Below are positions 1 through 10,786 of a DNA stretch of 64,000 nt, in pieces (within the stretch, counting starts at the first letter, position 1; each line of letters starts with the position of its first letter). The notes beneath the pieces are model-generated. The model did no database searches. It saw only the letters and a program-made list of their open reading frames with translations, and was not told the DNA's origin. The stretch covers positions 2,547,001 through 2,611,000 of the forward strand of contig NC_133301.1 in assembly GCF_005239225.2 (NCBI RefSeq), given 5' to 3'. Made by a program: the position numbers and the translations under genes. Source of the DNA: Populus alba. Lineage: Eukaryota; Streptophyta; Magnoliopsida; Malpighiales; Salicaceae.

Positions 1-2807
1 ACTTTATTAGATTTAACAACTTTTTATTCACAAGATTATTTTTTATTTAATTATATGCCAAGGAAATGATAACTTATTATTATTATTTTTTTTTTTTTGT
101 TATCAATCACTTTTTTTTTCAAGTAAAATAATAATAAAAAAACCTATGAAAAACAAACTATTGCAATGGGACGTCAAGAAAATACAAAGGTAGTTAATTC
201 TTGCTTTGATCTTCGTCAAGAAACACTATCTAGCATTCTATCTGAGATAGAAGGTCACACAATTACATCGCAATTACTCGAGATGTGGCCGGACGGGCAA
301 TGGACTGTACCTGCAAACTATTGCAATGGGTTCATTGAAGTTATCTACCTCGATAATGGCACTACTCAGAGGTAGTTCTAGTTCATATGTGTAGTCTCTG
401 TATCTGCATTCCATATTAAATTTCAAGTGGACAGCTCTAGTGAGGCACAGGATGTAAAGATTTTCATGTGATTCTATGTTATCCTAATACAGGCTTTTCA
501 GAAATCTCATGTATACAATGCTAATCGCTTGCCAAAATTCCCAACTCAAAACCTAATTTAGACACATCAAACCTATGATTTGAGAACCTAAATTGAACAC
601 CCTAGACACCATCTCTATAATTGTGAAATGGAAAATTTCATTGAATTGATGATTGTTTTTTACTACCTTCGGCAATCAAATGAAACATAATATATCCCTT
701 ATTTTCACTCTTTTGTTTTGGAACTCGGATAGCCACTTGGCATTGTTTTACCATCAAATATTTCTTCTCTCATCCCTTTTCTTCCAACTACTGGTTTTTT
801 TTCTCATTTTTTCTTCTCGGTGTTTCATAAATGGGGATTGAAGGAAAAAACAAAAAACTTGCGAGGACATACATTGAGATCCCACATGAAATGGACCTCC
901 ACTGTATTTCAGATTTATTAACACGATGAAGATAGTCCTACTTTCAATGATTTAAGATAGACATTCTACCAACTGACAAATCTAGTTCCAAATTTAAAGC
1001 TCCAATCTCCTTTGATTTTTGCGATCTATCTTCAGTTTAAACATTTAGATTCTTCCTTATCCTGAAATGGTGAACTTCTCAGGCCTACATTTTTTATCTA
1101 CATGAAAAAAAGTGATTACTTTCACTTATAATGATCTTTTTTGAGGCTTCCTCTTCATGTTATAACTAGTGAGAAGCGACACATACATGTTCTGCCCGAC
1201 AGTAAAGTGTTACCAGATAATCCATGAGGTCAAGAGACAAGAAGGAAGGTGGTATTTTATTGCAAGACCAGCCTTCTCATTAAAGCATGGATACATGTTA
1301 TCACATGGAAATGTTCATTTGCAGGAAGGAAAAAACCCTCATGGAGGAGACAGAAGGCGGGTGACAAAAGACGTGTACCTATCACACAACAAGAGAACCA
1401 CCTTGGCTCTCCACTTGGCAAGTTCTTGTCCAATCAGAATGACGTATCTTGAAAAGCCGCCCCACCCCCTCACATACAATTATAATACAAAACATTTATG
1501 GCCGACCTTCAGATGATGAAGCCACATGGAACTATATGGGATTTGTAAAGAAACTTTGGATGTGGGTCTACAAGGTCAATATTGTTGTACCAGACACAAG
1601 CTGCTAATGGCACTGTGTAATAAATCGATTCTTAAATCTTTAAGTTCTTAATGCAAGCAGTAACCTCAAGGTAGGTACATGAAGGCAGAAAAAACATGAA
1701 AGCACTTGCACATGGTCCCATTTATGAGGACAATCCCGTAAGATGTGAGAAGGAAGTCTGTGTACGTAATTTTGGTTACAACTCCAGGTGATGGGGTCTA
1801 AAATCATGGTGTCAGAAATCAACTATTGCAGAATGCAATCGATTTTGGAGGCTTAAACAGGAAGCAAAATGAATTTACTCTTCTGAAATGCGGCAGAGTT
1901 TTCTTTCCCCTAGCCGTTTGTGCATGTTTACAGATAAAAGAAAATAAAACAACACTATGAACTATTCAAACGTAAGATCCACCAAAGAAGTATTGGGGTT
2001 AGGGAAAGGACTAAAATGGACATGCCTTTGAGAATCGAACCGACTGTGTCCTTCAGCTTTCAAATTTCCTACACGTGCCGTGTACAAAGTTGAAACATGA
2101 AACCATAATCGTTTTAACTTTAAACCTGGGAAGGAACAGTGTTAAGACCTCATCTATCATACTATAGCCCCGCTATAGTAGTAAAACAGCATATTCCAAA
2201 AGGTAAAATAAAATAGCTACTTAAATCCATTACTATCTCCCCAACACCCCTTCTGTACGCATATGTGGACATAGATTTGTGATTTTATTGTACAGGTAAA
2301 AGAGAAAAATAAAACGAGCATGTATCTGCTAACCTTAAGAAAGGAAGGGAGGGAATTATAACCATTAGCATGTGACCATCGAGCAACCATGCCAAGACGT
2401 TCATACCAGACCTACTCTCTCTTTGCCAGCATCTGCTGCCATAAGGCACAAATGAAATCATGACCTACATAGCCTAGTTCCTGGGTAAAAACCACACATG
2501 TTTCAAGAATTATCAACCGAGATCATAAGTCAGCTACAAGTAAAAATAAAAGACAATCCTTTTTGTTGCAGTTGACCATGAAATAAAAGTTAAATAGCAG
2601 GGTTCTACATGATTATTGGCAAAGGTGTCGGTAAAGACAACCTAGTGACAACATTTAACCACCACCATCACGAAAAGATTGGGAGAACAACTTATCAAGC
2701 AGAGACATAATCCATCTGCCCTTCTGTAAGCGGAGCGGAACATATAGGAAAAAAATTTCAACAAGATTTACTTCAATATGAAATGGACATGGGTAATGCT
2801 AAGAAAC
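1..2807. other. Intergenic DNA, no recognised gene
   Basis: This stretch lies downstream of QCR7. It has two short plus-strand open frames, 166-375 (69 codons) and 1169-1516 (115 codons). Neither shows a domain, signal peptide or family resemblance that I recognise, and neither has clear splice sites linking it to other coding sequence. The first begins about 45 bases after a run of T and could be a terminal exon of a gene outside the window. The part just below 2808 is expected to hold the QCR7 3' UTR. A small perfect inverted repeat with 8-base arms (ACTATAGC, CCC, GCTATAGT) lies near 2162-2180. Confidence 0.4.
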
Positions 2808-5800
2808 TCATGGAATGGTGCGCTGGTAAAGAGGCAGAGCTCCCAAAGCCTCACGTTCTGCTCTCTCCTTCTTCACCTGCAAAACACGATAAAAAAACTC
2901 ATTTTAACACAGCTTGTGAAGCAGGATTCAGTTAATTTAAGTTAGACATTCTTCAATAATGTCTCCAATTCAACAACTGTTTTGTTATTGTTTTTGCAAT
3001 AACAAAATTCACATCTTATCATATTCCCCAAAATAAAGCAACGAAAGGAAGCATTTCTACCTCAAGCTTATTTAATTCCTAAATTTTTTCTATATATTCT
3101 TAACAATGTTTCCCATGTACTAGCATGCACCTTATGCTTTCATAAATGTACGAACAAGCCCCCTCACCCCATTTCTTTCTCTGAGAAGGGCGAGGTAAGT
3201 CTAGCAACCTGCCTAGGTGAACAGGACCATCAGTAACCAAAAGCTAAATCATCTAGATGATGTACAAAATCCTCATGAAAGAAAGGATAAAAATCCACAG
3301 TGCAACAAAATATTGTCAAAATGATTTCAAGCTTATTCGTCTTCAATAATGTCTCCAATTCAACAACTGTTTTGTTATTGTTTTTGCAATAACAAAATTT
3401 ACATCTTATCATATTCCCCAAAATAAAGCAACGAATGGAAGCATTTCTACCCCAAGCTTATTTAATTCCTAAATTTTTTCTATATATTCTTAACAATGTT
3501 TCCCATGTACTAGCATGCACCTTATGCTTTCATAAATGTACGAACAAGCCCCCTCACCCCATTTCTTTCTCTGAGAAGGGCGAGGTAAGTCTAGCAACCT
3601 GCCTAGGTGAACAGGACCATCAGCAACCAAAAGCTAAATCATCTAGATGATGTACAAAATCCTCATGAAAGAAAGGATAAAAATCCACAGTGCAACAAAA
3701 TATTGTCAAAATGATTTCAAGCTTATTCGTTTTCATAAATTTGATCTAAAATTGGATGATTGATTTAAATTATGATGAAAAATGATGCCAAAATCTGCAA
3801 AACTGACAATATCTTTGTCATAACCAATCCACATCTTAGCAGATGATGTAACATAAAATCATCCAATATAATGCATCCAGCACGTATGCAAAATCACATT
3901 CCTAAATGAAATGAGTACCATACAGGTCAAAGCAGCAGCTTGGGCACCAAACTGCTTCACAGAACAACCCATATCATTCAAAAGTGGTCCAGCAACAAAT
4001 TGAATGAAGCTATAGATCAATAGGTGAAAGACTAAAAAACTGTAGCTTGCTTCCAAATTTAGGCAAATCCATCTATGACCAAGAAATTCATGCAAAACAT
4101 GATACAATTTTCTGAATATTCCTAATTTATGCAACTTAAGATAACCTCTATACGAAGCTGATCAAATTCTCTCATTTGCTACCTTCTATATAAAAAATCC
4201 ATAGCATAGGAGCTGGATTAGATTCAATGCAGTACGAACACGATAGCAATTGATCAATTATAAAATTAAACTATCTAGACAAACAAGAAAAATCTGCTCG
4301 AGATGGAACACAGACACAATATCGTGAGCATACTCAAAAGAAAGTAAACCAAAGCCAACCACCTAAAATCAGTAGGACACTTCTATGGACTGAAGGACGC
4401 AGTCCAAGAGTGAAGTCATGTCCAAAACTAGTACCCAATTCAACAATAATTAGCTTACAGTACACATTCTCCACTTCTAAAATTTAACATGCACCACAAT
4501 ATTCATATAACATAAATTCACATCACAAAGATGAGAGTATCAGAACTTCAATAGGAGAATAAACACAGCTGCATGTCATTTTGGTCCAAATATAGGATAA
4601 GCAGGTTAATGCATTATAGGTAACAGTAAAGAAGCTGTAGAGAGAAACCTACTCTCAATCAAAGAACTACCACTACCAGAAGAGTATTTTCTTTCATTGC
4701 AGCAACATGGTCCACATACAAAATACACAGCACCATTCTTTCAAGTAATGAATCATCGAAAATCTTAACAGTTACATCCAATTACAAACTACATGAAAGT
4801 TGTCCATTTTTATGGTGATTTACCCGAGATGCACAGAGGAAGAGAACGAACTTCATATATCCCTTTTCTACTCAATCTAGAAAGAAGATTGGACGTTATT
4901 CTGGTTTGTCTCCATTTTTGTGAAACTATTCCTCAAGCAAGGCAGCGGATAAGTCATCGAAGGGTTTGTGTGAATAATAGAATGGTAAGCATTACTCATT
5001 TGAAAGTGTCCCACGGTGATATAATATCTTTTCAAGAAAATGACGCAAGAATCCGCAGTGAAGAAATAAGGAGATCTTTCTATATTGAAACATTAGTTGA
5101 TAAAATCATAGGGAAATTCCTGGATCACCCGGTCAGGAGAAGAACCAAAACAGAATGGTTCCACCTACTCATAACTAATAGGGGATGCCACCAACTACTA
5201 AAATCCCAGTTTTTGCAATGGTTGCGGTCTTCTACTAATTGCCAGTGAAACAGACACAGGAGAGCAACTACTGCATTATAAATTAAGAGTCATGGGACAA
5301 ATTTTTATGGAAAAGCAACATGAAAGTAACACAACGCTTTTGTTTAATCTAGCATGTAACAACTCCTGATGCAAAAGAGCTCAACAGCAGGAAAGGAAAG
5401 TAAATATGAAAACAATCATCTACTCATCTAGCTTATGACTTGATACCCTAATTCAAAAAAAGTAAAATTACACACGCAATAGACAAGGATGCTAATTCAC
5501 TGCAATTTATGGACTGTACGCACAAATAATTCATATCAGGTAAATGCATACACCCAAAACCATTTAAAAAAATACAAACACTTTGGGGTTCACCTGCAAT
5601 CTACAGAGTTAAATTAAAAAGAAAAGAAAAGAAAAGGAAATTTATACAGAATAGATAGAGATATATTTAATTCAAACAACACTTACTAGGGTCAGCATTT
5701 CTTGCAGGTAGCTCCTGAATGGTGTTTGCATTGCCTAGGAAAGTCCAACGTAAACATGCAAAAACCCATAAGACCTCAAATTACCATCAAATAAAACATA

Positions 5801-6492
5801 ATGCACACCAAATCCAAATAAAAAACAGCAACAAAAACACCAGGCATCCTTCGATCAAATACATTTATAATCCAACACATATGCCCAGACCACCACGCCT
5901 CATCATTTAATCACACGTTTGAATTCCACAAGATGCAGAATAAACTAATATGCCTTTTAAATTATTATTTTTTATAAAAATTGCAAAATGATATGAAAAA
6001 AATCCAAATATAAATACCATTAATCAAAGTACAATTCTAAGAAAACAAGAAAAGATAAATATCATTTAATAACAAAAATGTAATAGTAATTAGCAGTTAA
6101 TAAATAAATAAGTAAATAATAAACCTGAAGGTCCTCAGGGAGATACTCGTGCTTCATGGAAAGATCCAAGGCACGCTTAAGTCGCTGATTACGCGCGTCG
6201 ACGATCTCTCTCGGGAGCCGATTAAGCGCCTCCTTGATGTCCGGTTCGTAGTAGGGGTCGTACAAATCATCGTATCGGAGCCCTAAATAAATCCAATTAA
6301 AAAAATTAAAAAAATATATAATAATTCTTTGAATTTGTAACTGACATTGAGTGGGAAAAAAATGATTAGGGTTTTGAATAAAAGGAAAAGGAACTGACCG
6401 TATCTGCGAAGGCGAGAGGAGAGAGTTTTCATGTGTTGTTTGGCAAGCCAGTTCTTTCTTGGATCTATGAGCGATTGCAAAAACGACGCCAT
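2808..6492 (-). CDS. QCR7: Cytochrome b-c1 complex subunit 7 (QCR7, 14-kDa subunit)
   Basis: Small matrix-facing subunit of mitochondrial respiratory complex III, which passes electrons from ubiquinol to cytochrome c. Four exons, all with GT-AG introns: 6399-6492, 6125-6282, 5687-5734 and 2808-2876. The joined frame is 122 codons plus stop, the usual length of plant QCR7. It begins MASFLQSLIDPRKNW, contains the family hallmarks YDDLYDPYY, EALNRLPREIVDARNQRLKRA and KHEYLPEDLQ, and ends GALPLYQRTIP. As usual for the family there is no cleavable presequence. The last intron (2877-5686) is long and holds a 390-bp tandem duplication and an antisense mitochondrial rps4 fragment. The start is the first ATG of the conserved N-terminus. 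The joins are visual, but phases agree at every junction. Confidence 0.95.
2951..3730. repeat. 390-bp direct tandem duplication in QCR7 intron 3
   Basis: Bases 2951-3340 and 3341-3730 are two nearly identical copies placed head to tail. Both start CTTCAATAATGTCTCC and end AAGCTTATTCGT. Only a few single-base differences are visible, such as a C/T change early in each copy and AACGAAAGGAAG versus AACGAATGGAAG, so the duplication looks recent. No coding signal is recognised in the unit. Confidence 0.95.
4755..5248 (+). pseudogene. rps4: Nuclear fragment of mitochondrial rps4 (NUMT-like), antisense inside QCR7 intron 3
   Basis: The open frame 4793-5248 (151 codons) reads as the middle of plant mitochondrial ribosomal protein S4. 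It shows the stretches MHRGRERTSYIPFLLN, RLDVIL, HFCETIPQARQ, ISHRRVCVNN, VSHGDIISFQEN, ARIRSEEIRRSFYIE and IIGKFLDHPV, which cover the S4 RNA-binding domain. Homology continues upstream to about 4755, but there the frame meets a TGA at 4794-4796 and changes by one base. A few residues after GDLP are missing, and the C-terminal part of rps4 is absent after about codon 148. The piece lacks both ends, has no targeting presequence and runs opposite to the host gene, so it is a decayed organelle-to-nucleus insertion rather than a transferred working gene. Expression as a stand-alone 151-codon protein cannot be excluded. Confidence 0.85.
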
Positions 6493-6720
6493 TTTGGAAG
6501 GTTCCTGTATTTTCTCCCTCCTGCTTGCAGCTGCAAGTTTTTGAAAGCTCCTCCTCTCTCTTTTTTATTTTTAGTTATTTTTTTCTCATTTTTCTGGAAG
6601 AATCGGGTAGAGCTCGTTGGAGATTTTCTAGGCCCAAATTTTAATTTGTTAAAACAGGCTAAACGAGCCCAATAAAGAAAGGCCCATAGTGAAGACTATA
6701 ATTCAGTTTTTTTCTCTAGC

Positions 6721-6932
6721 TATTTGGGATTGCATTTGAAAAACACTTTTTATAAAATTTGAAATTTTTTATTTTTTTCTTCGAATTAATATGTTTTTGA
6801 TGCTTTCAAATCATTTTAATATGCTGATCTCAAAAATAATTTTTAAAAAATAAAATAACATTATTGACATACTTTTCTAAATGAAAAATACTTTGAAAAA
6901 CAACCACAATCATACTTTCAAATACGCTCTTT
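6721..6932. repeat. Salicaceae-type ~200-bp interspersed repeat (MITE-like), copy 1
   Basis: The core reads as TTTTAATATGCTGATCTC, then AAAAATAATTTTTAAAAAAT, then an AT-rich stretch, then TACTTTGAAAAACAACCAC. The same order recurs at 15.0, 30.2, 42.3, 43.9 and 61.6 kb. The ends are worn in this copy. Confidence 0.7.
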
Positions 6933-8162
6933 CATTATTATTTATATTGACAGCTCTCAATCTCTCGTGAATACTGACCTGATTTAAATAAATAGAAATT
7001 TTTTAAATATGATATAAATATTATTATAAAAAATTATCAACTGAGTTTTCAGATTATTGATACCCAGGAAAAAAAATATATATATATATATAGGATCTCT
7101 GTATCAATAATTGCAGTTGGAATATCTGCAGGATCTCTGTATCAATAGTTGTAGCAGAATCGTCTTCATTAATGGCTGTTGCATCTTCTGCAGTATCTTC
7201 AATTATTATTAACTAAAAGCAAATCGTCGTGAGAATCTCATGTGGCCGTGAGAGACGACAGCAGCAGAAACTTTTCGTCGGCAATGGCCCTATTTTCACA
7301 GTATCGTGGCCAAGATTATGATGGTCAACGACACCGTTTCCTGTCAAGAGAAGACAGAAGGAATTGATGCCGGAATCTTTTTTCAGTGAACAGATTGAAA
7401 GATTCTTCTGATAAACAGCAGCACATGAGAGGATCCTTACAACGCACAATCACCACAAAGCTCCCATGCAAAATGACACAAGCGGAGAGCTCCTTGTTCA
7501 TGCAAAGACAAATTACCACAACTTCCTCATAATTCAAAGATGCTTATGCCGGTCGTCTTTTGATTTTCAGGACCCTTTCTTGAAATTAACCTGTATACCA
7601 AAACGGAATGTGAGCCCGGGCAGAGCAGAAAGGGGAGGATCCGGTTCGGTGGAGCATGTCCTACCCCGTGAACCCTGGTCAAATCAGGCTGGCACCGAGC
7701 CACATTAAGGGCCAGGGTCTTTAATTTACGTGAACGGCCTGCATGCAAGAAGGTATCGGATGCATACTGGACAACGCACCTGGAAAATATTGGGACGGTT
7801 AAAAAATTAGAAGAAATAATGGACTCCCGGTTTGATATCAAGGACCTCTTCCTTTCCTTTTCTTTTCTCCTTGATTCCCAGACCAAACTCTCCAGTTTTT
7901 CAAACCAGACCTTCAATTTTTTTTTTTTTTTTTCCATTTAAGAAAAAATCTGATCTGACTTGCAGGCATCACATGTCACCTATGAAGTCAAGCACTGTTC
8001 ATAGTTATTTTGCCAGTTTGGTATTTAGCTCTAACAGGCACAGCTTTATGGTTTGAACATACTGCTGCATGCACGAATAACTTTTGCTTTATAATAACCC
8101 ATATTCAAAGAAACGTAAGTATCCAATATCAGAGGATTGCTAGCTAGGGCAATCAGCCAAGC

Positions 8163-8220
8163 TCTCCTCCTCCTCCTCCTCCTCCTCCTCCTCCTGCTTC
8201 TTCTTCTTCTTCTTCTTCTC
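8163..8220. repeat. Compound trinucleotide microsatellite (CTC)n(TTC)n
   Basis: About 11 CTC units followed by about 8 TTC units, with one TGC interruption between the two blocks. It lies in non-coding DNA. Confidence 0.95.
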
Positions 8221-10409
8221 GTGGCTGTTACTGTGACAATCCTACGACCGGTATCCACATTAGTTCAAATTGTAATACTACTTTCCCGTGACTGAAATGG
8301 AGAGGCCACTTTCATGTTTGGAGAGGGGAAATCATGTCGCCGACATGTTTCTCCTGATTGGAGGCCTTGACAGTGGAAGAACATCACCTTTATCATTGAT
8401 TTAATCTTGTCTTCCAATATCACATTTGACTGAATGCAGACAGCTTTATAAAATCGATGGCCCATGAAAGATTTAAGGATCCGATTTGTTGGTTGCCTTT
8501 GAGAAAAGCATTGCTTCAAAGACAAATAATCGCAGCAACTATTCGATCGACATGGAAAATGTGGGAAGATCGAGCAAAAAGGAATTGAATTTGCCCCACG
8601 TTTAGAAGCAGGGTTCTCTCCAGAGTGTTAACATAATTATAAGTCGATCTTCTCTTGTAGATTATAATTAATCTGAGATTTTAACATTTTTTTGTTTTAC
8701 ATGGAATGAAATTGAATTAACGAAGTTGTTTTCATATATAATATCGTCTGTGTTTGATATCGTAGTATAATATGTTTTTTAAAATATTTTTTAATTAAAA
8801 ATACATTAAAGTTATATATATATATATATATATATAAATTTTTAACATCAACAATTTTTAAATATATGATAAATAACACATTAAAAACAGATTATATGGC
8901 AAAAACAAACAGGCAATTAAAAGAATTTAATGAATTTAAAAGATTTTAAGAGTTAAAAGGGCATGCTTTAGACCAAAGGAATAAAAACACAACAAGATCG
9001 GCCAATTGGTGCTGCTTTCATATAATTCAACATGCCACGTCTTGGTTTGGACCCGCATGATAGATTTCGGATCAAGACCTAATTGATCTGTGTTTGGAGA
9101 AAATAATAGTACTTCAAAGCTATTATTAATATTGTAAAGCAAGATAATGATATCAAAAATTATTGTAAAGCTTTCTATTGAGTGACAGTTCTTCAAAGCT
9201 TCTTTTGCTTCTTATTGATCCACGAAAAAATGATTAGATGGGCTAAACTTTAATTAGTACTAGTTGAGAATTTGGACCTTGGACCGTCATTCCATTTTTC
9301 CCATGTTAACTTTAAAGTTGTTGGATTAATTCAAAAACTAAATATGTAACTTTTGTTGGTGAAAATGTAGAAGGTTTCCATGGGCTAATCCGGAATTTGA
9401 CCGACTTAGTTTTTAGTGTAGAATAAGTTTTAAAAAAATCAACTTAAAACTAGCTTGATTTGATTCCATCAACCAGGTTAAAACTCAATTTAACGATTTT
9501 AAATCTTAATTTCTTCAAAACAATATTATTGTAGCTCAACCTAAGTTAATTCATTCAACTCGTGACTTGAATTTTAGATTAGATTCACGTCATGAGCTGA
9601 GCTAAATCGAGTTTGATAACTCTGAGTTGAAAATGGTTCTAAAATAAAAAATAATGAGTGATTTCGCTTTCACATTGTTCCGAACCACATTACAAGTTGA
9701 ATTTTATTTAATTTATAAGTAAATTTGAATTCAATTGTTTGTAAAAAAAAAAGACAAAACAAGAAGACTGAAAAAAGAATAATGACGGGATAAATTAGGT
9801 TTATATAAAATGAAACAATTTTAATCACTCCATTGTATAATTGATTCATATACTAAATCATAACATGATTAATTAATTTGAACTAATGCGCGGTATATAT
9901 TTTCATATATAAAAATCCTCTCCAATATTGCTACTATGATGCAAGCCTTGACTTGACATCTCTATTTTAATTTTTTTTTTTGCAATAAGTTATGGAAATT
10001 AGGGTGTGATTTTGTTTTAAAAATTAATTATATTGAGTTATTAGTCACTTGTTCTAACATAAATTGTTTAAAATTAAATCTTATCAAACCTATCATAAAA
10101 TTTTATACTTGCCACTTTATTGATTGTTATTTTATTATCCCTCTAGGGGGGATGTTGACATTATTGTATCCATATAAAATTAATATTTCTTTGAAAAATA
10201 CTTTATGTAAAAATTATATTATATTTTAAAGTCATATAAAATTGAATTTAGGTAATGCATTTATTATCTCTTTGGGGGCAATGTTGAGATTATATCCATA
10301 TAAAATAACTATTAAAAAAAATCATTTTAATCACTTAATTTTAGGTGCATTTTCATCTTAGTCCCGTAGAAATTCGTACTAGCCTTCCAAAATTCTCAAA
10401 ATATTTCTT

Positions 10410-10575
10410 AACATCATAAAAGGGCCATGATAATTATAATCTAACACTCTAGCAATTTAATCCATCCCATCATATGGTCTCATGCTAAAGTTTTTTTTAC
10501 AAAAACAAATATTTTTTAACATTCGTAAAGTCCCATGATAATTATAATCTAACACCCTAGCAATTTAATCTAGCA
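10410..10575. repeat. Short spaced direct repeat (~50 bp, two copies)
   Basis: The phrase CCATGATAATTATAATCTAACA followed by a C-rich triplet and CTAGCAATTTAATC occurs near 10426-10465 and again near 10532-10571, about 106 bases apart. It lies just upstream of a retroelement-like primer site and the tandem array, and may be a worn part of the same element. Confidence 0.6.
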
Positions 10576-10662
10576 TTATATCCATAGTTATGATATTCAT
10601 GATCCCTGAAAGTTTTAACTTGCATCCGACCTCTTTATCCTTTGTTTTAATATGTGTCAGTT

Positions 10663-10675
10663 GATATCAGAGTCC
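10663..10675 (+). other. Possible LTR-retrotransposon primer-binding site (initiator Met tRNA)
   Basis: GATATCAGAGTCC resembles the plant retrotransposon primer site TGGTATCAGAGCC. It lies about 110 bases before the tandem array, suggesting that the array derives from, or is joined to, a worn LTR element. No matching long terminal repeat was identified. Confidence 0.35.
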
Positions 10676-10786
10676 AACGATTCTTAATGGTTTTGATTAG
10701 AAATCATAGATAATATATATTAGAGCTTAACAATTCCTAGTGATTAATTATTGTATATTATTGAATAACCATGATTGAAAGAGATT

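Larger units (their letters stand above)
6933..10640. other. Intergenic AT-rich DNA, no recognised gene
   Basis: No open frame here resembles a known protein. The segment holds several short AT repeats (near 7076-7094 and 8813-8836), a CTC/TTC microsatellite, and a partial copy of the ~200-bp interspersed repeat near 8730-8800. Around 9470-9650 there is a motif about loss of coding order with repeated ACTCGTGACTTG-like words that looks like a second, worn dispersed repeat. The minus-strand arginine-rich frame at 8046-8258 is only the microsatellite read in one frame. Confidence 0.5.

Noticed and set aside
166..375. 69-codon plus-strand frame
   Set aside because: No domain, no supporting splice sites, and typical length for chance frames in this DNA. 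Kept only as a mention.
2028..2045. GAGAATCGAACCG, resembling a tRNA T-loop on the minus strand
   Set aside because: No matching acceptor stem, D-arm or anticodon stem could be laid out around it.
8046..8258. Arginine-rich minus-strand frame
   Set aside because: It is the CTC/TTC microsatellite read in one frame.
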